The notes under the pieces were generated by a model that saw only the letters and a program-made list of their open reading frames with translations, was not told the origin of the DNA and did no database searches. A stretch of DNA of 64,000 bases, from NCBI GenBank assembly GCA_016713025.1, contig JADJPZ010000003.1:434001-498000 (forward strand), read 5' to 3'. The position numbers and the translations under genes are program-made. Below, in pieces: positions 11,261 to 18,658 of this stretch (position 1 is its first letter; the number at the start of each line of letters is the position of its first letter). The DNA comes from Saprospiraceae bacterium (GTDB lineage Bacteria; Bacteroidota; Bacteroidia; Chitinophagales; Saprospiraceae).

Positions 11261-11719
11261 TTACATATTTTTGGCTGCTGATTTGATGGCAGCTTTTATT
11301 CTGGTATAAGTCCCGCATCGACACAGATGACCACTTAGGGCAGAGTCTATGTCTTTATCATCGGGATTGGGGTTATCTTTCAGAAAAGCGGCAGCAGTCA
11401 TGATCTGGCCAGCCTGACAGTAGCCACATTGAGGTACATCGTGCTCCAGCCAGGCCTGCTGCACAGGGTGGCTGGCATCAGCTGAAAGACCTTCGATAGT
11501 TGTAATGTCTTTATCTCCAACAACACTTATGGGTAAAATACATGACCTTGTAGCTTCACCATCGAGATGCACAGTACAGGCCCCGCACAAGGCTATTCCA
11601 CAACCATATTTTGTGCCTGTAAGTCTAAGGTGATCGCGAAGTACCCAAAGCAAGGGAGTAGTAGGGTCGATATCTAAGTTATGTGTCTGACCGTTGATTT
11701 TCAATGTATATGCAGCCAT
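11261..11719 (-). CDS. iorA: [2Fe-2S] subunit of molybdenum hydroxylase (IorA-like)
   Basis: The 152-residue protein has the usual small-subunit layout. A plant-type ferredoxin domain carries CGCGIALCGACTVHLDG with a fourth Cys at RSC. An all-helical second cluster domain carries CGYCQAGQIM and HLCRCGTYTRI. It passes electrons from the molybdenum site to an acceptor. It starts the minus-strand operon iorA-iorB-xdhC-MFS; only a few bases separate its stop from possible starts of iorB. No signal peptide is present, consistent with export as a passenger on the Tat-targeted large subunit. No flavin subunit is encoded nearby, typical of the isoquinoline oxidoreductase group. Confidence 0.92.
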   Translation of the reverse strand: MAAYTLKINGQTHNLDIDPTTPLLWVLRDHLRLTGTKYGCGIALCGACTVHLDGEATRSCILPISVVGDKDITTIEGLSADASHPVQQAWLEHDVPQCGYCQAGQIMTAAAFLKDNPNPDDKDIDSALSGHLCRCGTYTRIKAAIKSAAKNM

Positions 11720-11834
11720 AATGGTAAAATTTTCGGATTGTCAAAAATAATGTACAAATATAAACATTTTTTTTGATTTTTGAAATATTTAATATTTAAG
11801 AGTGTGTATAAAAAACCGCACAAATTCAAATTTT

Positions 11835-11909
11835 CTTCCTCGCTACCCTCATTCCCAAGCATAGCTTGGCAGGCTCTGAAGTGCCTGTCAAACAACGCTT
11901 GAGACGACC
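11835..11909. repeat. Diverged copy of the dispersed repeat found at 43.1-43.7 kb
   Basis: Read on the minus strand, this segment starts GGTCGTCTCAAGC and ends with GGGAATGAGGGT then GCG and GGAAG, the same ends as the repeat units at 43.1-43.7 kb. The middle is longer (about 40 instead of 20 bases) and contains the same CAAGC-ata-GCTTG hairpin in a different arrangement. The short reading frame across it is not considered a gene. Confidence 0.65.
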
Positions 11910-11999
11910 CGCTCAATTCAACCACGATTTTATCGTTTATTAAAAAGAACACTGAAAAAGTGCAATTCCATCTAACTCACCAAACACATTGTTTATTAA

Positions 12000-12120
12000 T
12001 TATGGAAAAACCCAGCTATCGTAATATATTTTTTTTGCATATAGGCTTGTTTCTTACGAAGGACAAAATAGCAATCAGTTTCTTTAGCGAAGGCATTAAC
12101 TTCTATTTTGTAATACACAC
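12000..12120 (-). pseudogene. Gene remnant, related to the remnant near 63.05-63.17 kb
   Basis: The minus strand encodes a short open stretch ending at a stop near 12000. It contains YYKIEVNAFAKE and, further on, VLRKKQAYMQ. The plus strand at 63049-63170 encodes YNKIEVNAS and VIRKKQA at the same spacing, with an in-frame stop. Conservation of the reading frame rather than only of bases suggests leftovers of one gene family. The family is not recognised. The rest of the gap 11740-12187 holds the repeat at 11835 and no other gene that can be supported. Confidence 0.4.
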
Positions 12121-12187
12121 TATTTAGGATAAATCAAATTTTTATCCGTTTTACAGAGTTAGGATATCCTGAAAAAAGCATCACCAC

Positions 12188-12829
12188 TCATTTTTTAATC
12201 ATCATATTCAGACCATCCCTGAATGGAATTATAAAATTTTCTACTCTGACATCCTGTCTTACCATATCATTAAAATCGTGCAAAGCTCTGGTCTTTTTAT
12301 CCATTTCCTGATCGAGTACCTTTCCGCTCCACAACACGTTGTCAGCTATAATAAGTGCCCCTGAATTACATTTGGGTAACACCATATCATAATACTGTCT
12401 ATAGGATTCTTTATCTGCATCTATAAACACCATGTCAAAACTATGGTCGAGCGCCTGAATTATTTGTCGGGCGTCGCCAGTGATGATATCTATTTTTTGT
12501 TCATATAGCGAGCCTTTGATCAATGATCGGGCCAGATCAGCATTTTCAGAATCATATTCTACGGAAATTATTTTACCATTTTCAACCAATCCCTTTGACA
12601 GACAGACAGCTGAATAACCAGTAAAAGTGCCAATTTCGAGAATTGTTTTTGGTTGTTTCAGAATGCTCAAAAGTGTGAGCAAATGACCCTGCAGATGGCC
12701 TGAAAGCATGCGAGGCGATAACGTTTTGAGATGCGTCTCCCTTTCTATTTTCAGAAGCAAATCATCAGAAGGTTTGGATTGATTTTCAGCATAACTGTAT
12801 AGTTGTTCAAGAATATCCTGCATAGTCAA
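12188..12829 (-). CDS. SAM-dependent O-methyltransferase (caffeoyl-CoA/COMT type)
   Basis: The 213-residue protein matches the small class I O-methyltransferase family. Motif I is ILEIGTFTGYSAVCLSKGL near residue 60, an acidic residue follows in VEYDSENADLA, and DMVFIDADKESYRQYYD includes the metal-binding Asp. LIIADNVLWSG carries the following Asp-Asn pair. Bacterial members methylate catechol-like hydroxyls using a divalent metal. Its ATG overlaps the stop of the EamA transporter upstream by four bases (ATGA), so the two are cotranscribed and translationally coupled. The acceptor substrate is unknown. Confidence 0.87.
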   Translation of the reverse strand: MTMQDILEQLYSYAENQSKPSDDLLLKIERETHLKTLSPRMLSGHLQGHLLTLLSILKQPKTILEIGTFTGYSAVCLSKGLVENGKIISVEYDSENADLARSLIKGSLYEQKIDIITGDARQIIQALDHSFDMVFIDADKESYRQYYDMVLPKCNSGALIIADNVLWSGKVLDQEMDKKTRALHDFNDMVRQDVRVENFIIPFRDGLNMMIKK

Positions 12830-13728
12830 TGATTTTTAAGATTGAATTTTTTATTTAAAAGAGGATACAAAATCACCGTCAAAACGATAATGGTTGCACC
12901 AATATAAAACATAAGGTTTAGCTCTTTATGTTCTTTCAAAATGAAGGCAGCAAGTAAAATACCATACACTGGCTCAAGATTTACTACGAGATTTAAAGCA
13001 AATGCACTTAAATGTTTTAATGCCTGTAATGTAAGTACCTGAGCTAAAGTTGTACAAAGTAAAGCAAGCAAAATCAGATATAACCAGTCAGAAAGTGTCG
13101 GTGGCATCAATTCCCCTGTCGAAAAGCCTGCAAAATGGATAACTACCAGCAAAATAGTGATCATCATCCATGCACCTGATAATTCAATAAATGAAATGGT
13201 ATAAGGGTCAGCTTCCTTGATATAAGCCTTGTTTAATGTGGAAAAAACAGCCGCCAGAAAAGCAGAAGCAAGACCTACCCAAACACCTGCCATATATTGA
13301 ACATCAATGTTATTGACCACCAGAAGCATGCCCGGAATGACAAGGAAACCCATAAAAAGATTCAATTTATTGAATTTTGTTCTTGCCCAAAATGGCTCTA
13401 TGACAGATGTAAAAAGCGAAGTGGTACTCATACATATAAGGCAGACTGATGCATTTGAGAGTTTTACAGAACCATAAAAACAGATCCAATGCAGGCCTAT
13501 GATGATGCCAATGATGATATAAATCTTTATCTGTTTTGCGCTCAGATTTTTTAAAGTTTTTCCAAACCTTATGAGAAAAAACAAACTTATAGAAGTGATG
13601 AGTACACGCCACCATACTATAGATATCGCCGGCAAATGTATGAGGTCACCCAAGATGGCTGTAAAACCAAACAAAATTACGGCGATATGTATTTTTAAAT
13701 AAGCTGATCTCGGGGAGGCATCATTCAT
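12826..13728 (-). CDS. EamA/DMT-family transporter
   Basis: The 300-residue membrane protein has about ten hydrophobic helices and two EamA repeats. The second half ends with LNLVVNLEPVYGILLAAFILKE, a pattern highly typical of EamA metabolite permeases. It sits in the inner membrane and probably exports a small metabolite. The four-base overlap with the O-methyltransferase gene suggests a shared transcript, perhaps export of a methylated compound, though that link is only inferred. Confidence 0.85.
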   Translation of the reverse strand: MNDASPRSAYLKIHIAVILFGFTAILGDLIHLPAISIVWWRVLITSISLFFLIRFGKTLKNLSAKQIKIYIIIGIIIGLHWICFYGSVKLSNASVCLICMSTTSLFTSVIEPFWARTKFNKLNLFMGFLVIPGMLLVVNNIDVQYMAGVWVGLASAFLAAVFSTLNKAYIKEADPYTISFIELSGAWMMITILLVVIHFAGFSTGELMPPTLSDWLYLILLALLCTTLAQVLTLQALKHLSAFALNLVVNLEPVYGILLAAFILKEHKELNLMFYIGATIIVLTVILYPLLNKKFNLKNH

Positions 13729-13752
13729 CCATTAATATCCATTGTGGATGCA

Positions 13753-13760
13753 CAAATGTA
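13753..13760 (-). promoter_or_regulatory. -7 promoter element for the EamA/O-methyltransferase operon
   Basis: The minus strand reads TACATTTG, matching TAnnTTTG, 24 bases before the ATG at 13728. No clear -33 partner was found. Confidence 0.4.
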
Positions 13761-14078
13761 ATGAAAACTCACTACACATTTAGTATTATCCATCTTTAGA
13801 AAAAGTACACATAGATTATCTGGAAATTTCAGTGCTCTGTCAAGTTTAAGTTCTAAAATGAAGATGTGAGATATTTTTATATAAATCAAGAAGATCGAAA
13901 AGAAATTATAGCAAACGATTTTAGTTGTGACCTATAGTCACCGTGCCAAAGCTAAGACAAATCCTATGGTTTGCTTTTTAACGCTGATATTGAAAATAAG
14001 GTCAAATTTTGGTGGTATTAATTTTGTCCATGTAGCACTGGTAATCATAAAAGGAAAACATAGCTGTGTCAATCAGAT
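13761..14078. other. Gene-free stretch between EamA gene and secreted-protein gene
   Basis: AT-rich sequence with stops in all frames at short intervals. Apart from the promoter element next to 13760, no gene, hairpin terminator or repeat can be supported here. Confidence 0.5.
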
Positions 14079-15020
14079 CTAGTAACCAGTAATACTTCCA
14101 CCCGGTTCAGCAATGATTGCCCCATTTGAGTTAATACTTAATGTATGACCGGAAAAACCTAGAGAACCAAAAACCCTCACAATACCATTCCTTCTGACAC
14201 ATGCTCCGTATATAGTATTTGAAAATCCCGAGTGTGGAAATAAAATTTCACCATTGGGTGCCCGGACTATAATTTCTGCATTTAATGATGAGGCCATGTC
14301 TCCGTTTTCAGCAAACAATATACAATGTTGCATGTTAATAGAATTTGCCATGTCTACTCTCGCTTCTATGACCATTTTGCCTTTGTTGTTATACAGTGGA
14401 TGTCCTCCAATGGCGTTTAATAAAAAAGGATTGTAGATAGGATCATGCTTGATTGTAAGACTGTCAATATTATTGGGGATCACATTTTTTATTCCATCAT
14501 ATGTCATATCATTTATTAGACCTCCATACATTCTAAAAATATATTCATTGTGAATTCCTGTTGCTAAATTTGCTATTGTTATTGATTTGGGCCAACCTCC
14601 TGGATTCATGCTAAAAATGCCGCCATGCCTATTATGTATTCCTATTGCAGTAGAATTTGACATACCAGTGTGTTCAATGTCAATTTGTGCATTTCCAATA
14701 ATAACTCCTGAATTAGCTATACCAAAAGGTGCTGTGGGGCCAGGTCTGACATTTAGGCGTTGATTGATGTTCAATGATGCATTATTACTTGTCTCCAAAG
14801 AGTGACACCATGCTTCTACATCAATGTTTATTGAAGTGACACTTGAAGGCGCAATGATTACTATGTCATTAACGGTAGGTACTCCTGCTGGGCTCCAAAA
14901 TGCCCCATTGCTCCAAACATGTGGTGGACTGCCACCAATCCAGTTTTTGGTGGTTTGTGAAAAAGAAGACTCCAGTCCAAAAATAAATAAAGATGTGATG
15001 ATCAATAATATATTCTTCAT
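14079..15020 (-). CDS. Secreted protein of unknown function, polymorphic-outer-membrane-like
   Basis: The start at 15020 gives MKNILLIITSLFIFGLESSF, a signal peptide with cleavage likely after SSFSQ; a start 45 bases earlier would put polar residues ahead of it. The mature part opens with TKNWIGGSPPHVWSNGAFW and APSSVTSINIDVEAWCHSLE, then shows Asn/Gly/Ile-rich short strands (GVIIGNAQIDIEHTG). This pattern resembles right-handed beta-helix surface proteins of the phylum. It ends in Gly-rich residues without a recognisable type IX sorting domain, so it may be shortened at the C-terminus or exported by another route. Length after cleavage is about 290 residues. Confidence 0.65.
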   Translation of the reverse strand: MKNILLIITSLFIFGLESSFSQTTKNWIGGSPPHVWSNGAFWSPAGVPTVNDIVIIAPSSVTSINIDVEAWCHSLETSNNASLNINQRLNVRPGPTAPFGIANSGVIIGNAQIDIEHTGMSNSTAIGIHNRHGGIFSMNPGGWPKSITIANLATGIHNEYIFRMYGGLINDMTYDGIKNVIPNNIDSLTIKHDPIYNPFLLNAIGGHPLYNNKGKMVIEARVDMANSINMQHCILFAENGDMASSLNAEIIVRAPNGEILFPHSGFSNTIYGACVRRNGIVRVFGSLGFSGHTLSINSNGAIIAEPGGSITGY

Positions 15021-15248
15021 ATTAAAGTGGGTATTAGATGAATTCAATAAAATTAGAATTTTCAATACAAAGCTAAATCTTATAATTACAATGTAAACAA
15101 CTATTATTTCAACGTAGTCATTTTTTTAGTGAATGGTTATAATTAGAATATAAGCAGTAGGTTGCATCATTTCATCATGCATCGCCTAGGACTTGTTTTA
15201 ATTTTAAAAATACATATTTAAATTGAAAAAATCAGAATAAAATGAATT

Positions 15249-15256
15249 GAAAATTT
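15249..15256. repeat. Target-site duplication, left copy
   Basis: The eight bases GAAAATTT directly precede the left end of the IS66-type element; an identical copy follows the right end at 16760-16767. Eight bases is the duplication length known for the IS66 family. Confidence 0.9.
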
Positions 15257-15275
15257 GTAACTACTCAGGTACAAA
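15257..15275. repeat. Left inverted repeat of the IS66 element
   Basis: Begins GTAACTACTCAGGTA; pairs with 16741-16759 with a single mismatch in about 19 bases. Confidence 0.88.
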
Positions 15276-15276
15276 G

Positions 15277-15624
15277 TTAAGCATTAGCTAATACTTGGAG
15301 AACGTTTAGATTTCTTTTTATAGCAGTATCAATAACTGATCTTAGGACTGCATAATATGAAGCACCTTGGTCTGACCTAAACTGACCGCTAACCTTGAGT
15401 TTTACCTTTACGTTTCTGATGGCTTGTTCGCTAAAGTTGTTGTCTGGTGGTACTTCCATTACTTTTAGAAAAGTAAGTAGATATTGTTGGTGTTTGTTTA
15501 GTCTTTTTTGTAAAGTATGTAGTTTTTTATCTTTGGAATGTATCTCTTTATTCAGTATGTGGTTTAGTGTTTTTTCAATTTGGTTGATTTGTGTTTCATA
15601 GTTGGCTTCAGCATTTGTAAGCAT
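15277..15624 (-). CDS. IS66 transposase, C-terminal part
   Basis: The 115-residue stretch contains the last part of the IS66 DDE domain and its tail. NNFSEQAIRNVKVKLKVSGQ carries the catalytic Glu (SEQAIR). FRSDQGASYYAVLRSVIDTA and NLNVLQVL are the usual family ending. It overlaps the upstream part in another frame at a run of nine T's on the plus strand (15637-15645). Reading eight instead of nine gives a continuous protein (ALKKIMLTNAEA). Either a sequencing error or slippage at the A9 run of the transcript joins the halves; it is not expected to be a separate protein. Confidence 0.85.
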   Translation of the reverse strand: MLTNAEANYETQINQIEKTLNHILNKEIHSKDKKLHTLQKRLNKHQQYLLTFLKVMEVPPDNNFSEQAIRNVKVKLKVSGQFRSDQGASYYAVLRSVIDTAIKRNLNVLQVLANA

Positions 15625-16591
15625 TATTTTTTTTTAGAGCCAAGGCTTTCCATATTAATTTAGTCAACTCGTAAGCCCATTTATTTCTCTTTTCAATAAA
15701 GTATTGTAATTCTCTAAGTATATGGCTTAGGCATATCTGACGTCCTTTTGCCCCTATGATGAAGTGTGCCTTCCAGCAATCATGGACCAATATAGTATTA
15801 ACAAATCCTTCGCCAAAGTACTTCTCAATAGTTTCAAAGCCTCTATTTGATGAAACTACTATAAAGGTGACTAATCTTGTTTGCCATGCCCACAACCATC
15901 GCAACTTACCGTTTACCTTGCCTCCTGTTTCATCTGTTCCCACACAGCTACTTTGTTGTACCTCTTTTTGTATTTCTTCATACTGTGGCATACATCTTTG
16001 TGCCAAAGACTTTATTTTATTGACAATTGTTCCTTCGCTGATGTTTAGATTGAATACGTCTGCAAACATCTCTCGTATTCTGGATACGCTCACATACTGT
16101 CTGGCTGAAAAGTATCCACATAATGTCTCAATGTTTCGACCATAACTTATCGGACTCTTTACATGGTCAGGAAAAGAACTGACACAACAAGCTCCACAAC
16201 TACAACGTCTTTCGTACACCCTATGCTCATATGTTTGTATGGCAATGGGCGGTATGTCTAAGACTTGTCGCCTTTCTTTCAATGTTGGAACATCGATATA
16301 AATTGTTCCGCATACTGGACACGTCTGGTCAATGTGATCAATTACCTCGGGTTCAGAGTGAAATTCTAATGTAGTTCCTTCGTGACCAGTTTGGCCTCCT
16401 GTTTTCTTGCCACTTTTTTGTCTGAGACTTTTTGTTGTTCTTTGTATATCCGTTGAGGGAGGAAGTGAACTGTTTGAGCTATTCTTTTTATGACTCAATT
16501 CTATTATCCTTGCCTTTAATTTTTCGTTATCTTCTTTGGTAAGACGTAATTCTTCTTTGGTAAGACGTAATTCTTCTTTTACCTCGACCAA
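15608..16591 (-). CDS. IS66 transposase, N-terminal and central part
   Basis: The frame begins with two copies of a heptad (EELRLTK) and a coiled-coil region, then NSSLPPSTD and a GKKTGGQTGHEG stretch typical of IS66. The zinc-binding CPVCGTIY and CSCGACC motifs follow, then VGTDETGGKVNGKLRWLWAW with the first catalytic Asp and VHDCWKAHF with the second. A TTG at 16591 is the first usable start, but the frame is open further upstream (to the stop before NQENIENLSYI), so an ATA or ATC start near 16640 is also possible. It ends at ALKKNNAYKC because of the A9 run; the remainder is at 15277-15624. Confidence 0.88.
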   Translation of the reverse strand: MVEVKEELRLTKEELRLTKEDNEKLKARIIELSHKKNSSNSSLPPSTDIQRTTKSLRQKSGKKTGGQTGHEGTTLEFHSEPEVIDHIDQTCPVCGTIYIDVPTLKERRQVLDIPPIAIQTYEHRVYERRCSCGACCVSSFPDHVKSPISYGRNIETLCGYFSARQYVSVSRIREMFADVFNLNISEGTIVNKIKSLAQRCMPQYEEIQKEVQQSSCVGTDETGGKVNGKLRWLWAWQTRLVTFIVVSSNRGFETIEKYFGEGFVNTILVHDCWKAHFIIGAKGRQICLSHILRELQYFIEKRNKWAYELTKLIWKALALKKNNAYKC

Positions 16592-16740
16592 TTCTTGGCG
16601 AAGCTGCTCAACTAAAACTAATATGTAAGATAAATTTTCGATATTTTCTTGATTTTAAATCAAGTTCTATATCAATACTTTAAGGTTGGTCGTACAAAGT
16701 TATAACTCTTTTTGTATTTTTACAACTTTATTTTTATGCT

Positions 16741-16759
16741 TTTATACCTGAGTAGTTAC
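16741..16759. repeat. Right inverted repeat of the IS66 element
   Basis: Reverse complement begins GTAACTACTCAGGTA, matching the left end at 15257. Confidence 0.88.
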
Positions 16760-16767
16760 GAAAATTT
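16760..16767. repeat. Target-site duplication, right copy
   Basis: GAAAATTT, identical to 15249-15256. Confidence 0.9.
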
Positions 16768-16796
16768 AAATTAATTCTCAATTTTCAAAAATTGAC

Positions 16797-16828
16797 ATTG
16801 TAGGGTTTGTTAAATTGACGTATGTTTG
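16797..16828 (+). promoter_or_regulatory. Candidate promoter of prs
   Basis: ATTG at 16797-16800 (close to the -33 TTTG) is followed after 20 bases by TATGTTTG at 16821-16828, a match to the -7 TAnnTTTG. The start codon chosen for prs is 25 bases further on. The IS66 element ends only about 40 bases before this promoter. Confidence 0.5.
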
Positions 16829-16853
16829 TGGGCAATTACTAAATAAACCAACC

Positions 16854-17795
16854 ATGCCTGATGTCAAACTTTTTTCCGGGACCAATTCCCGGTATCTTGC
16901 CGATAGAATTTCTGGCTACTACGGATATCCTCTGGGGGATATTTCTGTCAAAACATTTTCTGACGGAGAGATGCAGGTAGTCATCAATGAATCCGTAAGA
17001 GGGACATACACTTTTTTTATTGCATCAACCTTTGGATCAGCTGATAACATCATGGAATTACTCCTTATGATAGATTCAGCCAAAAGGGCATCTGCAGGAT
17101 ATATAACTGCAGTAATTCCATATTTTGGTTATGCTCGTCAGGATAGAAAAGATAAGCCCAGAGTACCTATCTCTGCTAAGTTGGTTGCCAATATCTTACA
17201 GGCTTCAGGTGTGAATCGTATCATGACTATGGATTTGCACGCTGAGCAGATTCAGGGATTTTTTGACATTCCGGTTGATCACCTGAAAAGCGAAGCCATT
17301 TTTATGCCATATCTGGCAAAACAAGACCTGAGCAATGTGACTTTTGCATCGCCTGATGTAGGAGGTGTAAAAAGGGCAAGAAGTTATGCTAAATACTTCG
17401 AAAGAGACCTTGTCATCTGTGATAAAGAAAGAAGGGTAGCCAATGAAGTAGCAGGTATTACAGTCATCGGTGATGTCCAGGGTAAAGATGTCATTCTGGT
17501 AGATGATATCATCGATACTGCAGGTACCTTGTGTAAAGCTGCGGATGCATTGATTGAAAAGGGAGCAAAAAGTGTAAAGGCCATGCTGACGCATCCGGTT
17601 TTGTCAGGTAATGCATATGAAAACATACAAAACTCCAAAATTACAGCGATAATCGTAACTGATAGTATTCCGCTCAAACAAAAATCAGATAAAATTCAGG
17701 TACTCTCATGTGCCAAATTATTTGCAAGAGCGATAAGGAATACACATGAATATAAATCTATAGCCGCATTGTTTGTTGAAAAAAATGGATTATAA
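16854..17795 (+). CDS. prs: Ribose-phosphate pyrophosphokinase (PRPP synthetase)
   Basis: The enzyme makes phosphoribosyl pyrophosphate from ribose 5-phosphate and ATP, feeding nucleotide, His and Trp synthesis in the cytoplasm. The ATG at 16854 gives MPDVKLFSGTNSRYLADRI, matching the family N-terminus; an upstream ATG at 16821 lies inside the promoter. YFGYARQDRKDKPRVPISAK holds the ATP loop, MTMDLHAEQIQGFFDIPVDH the metal-binding His, and VDDIIDTAGT the PRPP-binding motif. Length, about 313 residues, is normal. It is followed after about 115 bases by rplY, a pairing common in the phylum. Confidence 0.95.
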   Translation: MPDVKLFSGTNSRYLADRISGYYGYPLGDISVKTFSDGEMQVVINESVRGTYTFFIASTFGSADNIMELLLMIDSAKRASAGYITAVIPYFGYARQDRKDKPRVPISAKLVANILQASGVNRIMTMDLHAEQIQGFFDIPVDHLKSEAIFMPYLAKQDLSNVTFASPDVGGVKRARSYAKYFERDLVICDKERRVANEVAGITVIGDVQGKDVILVDDIIDTAGTLCKAADALIEKGAKSVKAMLTHPVLSGNAYENIQNSKITAIIVTDSIPLKQKSDKIQVLSCAKLFARAIRNTHEYKSIAALFVEKNGL

Positions 17796-17870
17796 AAGGT
17801 GATTCATAGATGATTTATATTCTTTGAAAAAAAATTATCTAAAATGGGCACAAATAAACGCTGAAAGTCT

Positions 17871-17878
17871 TATCTTTG
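17871..17878 (+). promoter_or_regulatory. -7 promoter element of rplY
   Basis: TATCTTTG, a full match to TAnnTTTG, 33 bases before the ATG at 17912. It indicates that rplY has its own promoter in addition to possible readthrough from prs. Confidence 0.5.
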
Positions 17879-17911
17879 CGGCTCTTTAGAAATAACGACA
17901 ATATTTTTGAT

Positions 17912-18520
17912 ATGACAACCATTGAAATAAAAGGGACAACAAGATCAGATTTTGGCAAAAAAGGCTCCAGAATAGACAGATCTAATGGTTTGGTTCCAGC
18001 AGTAATGTATGGTGGAGATGATGTAGTACATTTCACTGTCACGCCAGCATCAGTAAAAAATTTGGTATATACTCCTGATTTTAAAATTGCTGAAATTGAT
18101 TTGGATGGAAAGCATTACAAAGCCATCTTAAAATCTGCTCAGTTTCATCCGGTTTCTGACCAGTTATTACACATAGATTTTTTAAAACTTATCGAAAAGA
18201 CACCTATAAAAGTGGAAGTTCCTTTACGTTTTAAAGGCAGCTCACCGGGAGTAAAATTGGGTGGTAAACTTATACAGCAAATCCGTAAAATCAAGATCAA
18301 AACGACTCCTGAGTTTTTGGTGGATGAGCTTAAAGCTGATATCTCAAAACTTGATTTGGGTCAGGCATTAAGAGTAAGAGAAGTTACTGTACCTAAGGGT
18401 GTGGAAATTTTAAATAACGCAGCTACTCCGGTAGCACTTATCGAGATACCTAGAGCACTTAAAGCTGCTGCTGCTGCTGAAGCGAAAGCTGCAGATAAAG
18501 GTGGTAAGAAGAAAAAATAA
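17912..18520 (+). CDS. rplY: 50S ribosomal protein L25 / general stress protein Ctc
   Basis: The protein of about 202 residues has the long CTC form of L25. The N-terminal 5S rRNA-binding domain is MTTIEIKGTTRSDFGKKGSR followed by NGLVPAVMYGG; the C-terminal TL5-type beta domain contains VEVPLRFKGSSPGVKLGG. It ends in an Ala/Lys tail (AAAAAEAKAADKGGKKKK), common in Bacteroidota. The start at 17912 is chosen because the earlier codons overlap the promoter. A terminator follows directly. Confidence 0.95.
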   Translation: MTTIEIKGTTRSDFGKKGSRIDRSNGLVPAVMYGGDDVVHFTVTPASVKNLVYTPDFKIAEIDLDGKHYKAILKSAQFHPVSDQLLHIDFLKLIEKTPIKVEVPLRFKGSSPGVKLGGKLIQQIRKIKIKTTPEFLVDELKADISKLDLGQALRVREVTVPKGVEILNNAATPVALIEIPRALKAAAAAEAKAADKGGKKKK

Positions 18521-18550
18521 ACTTTTATAAGCTATAAGAAATTGTAAAGA

Positions 18551-18584
18551 AAAGGGTTGGTCAGGTCGGGTCAACCCTTTTTTT
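18551..18584 (+). terminator. Rho-independent terminator after rplY
   Basis: AAAGGGTTG (18551-18559) pairs with CAACCCTTT (18572-18580) around a 12-base loop and is followed by a T run. Confidence 0.85.
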
Positions 18585-18658
18585 ATTGAATTTTAATGGA
18601 CACTTTTAGACATAGTTATTATATTTACAAAATTATTTGACTTAAAAGTTTTGAGATC

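Larger units (their letters stand above)
15257..16759 (-). mobile_element. IS66-family insertion sequence
   Basis: The element is 1,503 bp. Its ends are inverted repeats sharing GTAACTACTCAGGTA, with three further matching A's after one mismatch. It is flanked by the identical 8-bp duplication GAAAATTT. It carries a single transposase gene split in two frames and no tnpA/tnpB accessory genes, as in the simpler IS66 subgroup. The intact ends and perfect duplication mean it arrived fairly recently. It landed in the spacer between the secreted-protein gene and prs, leaving about 95 bases before the prs start. Confidence 0.93.

Noticed and set aside
11701..11952. Short minus-strand frame upstream of the iorA-like gene
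   Set aside because: It overlaps the iorA start and the dispersed repeat, and has no protein features.
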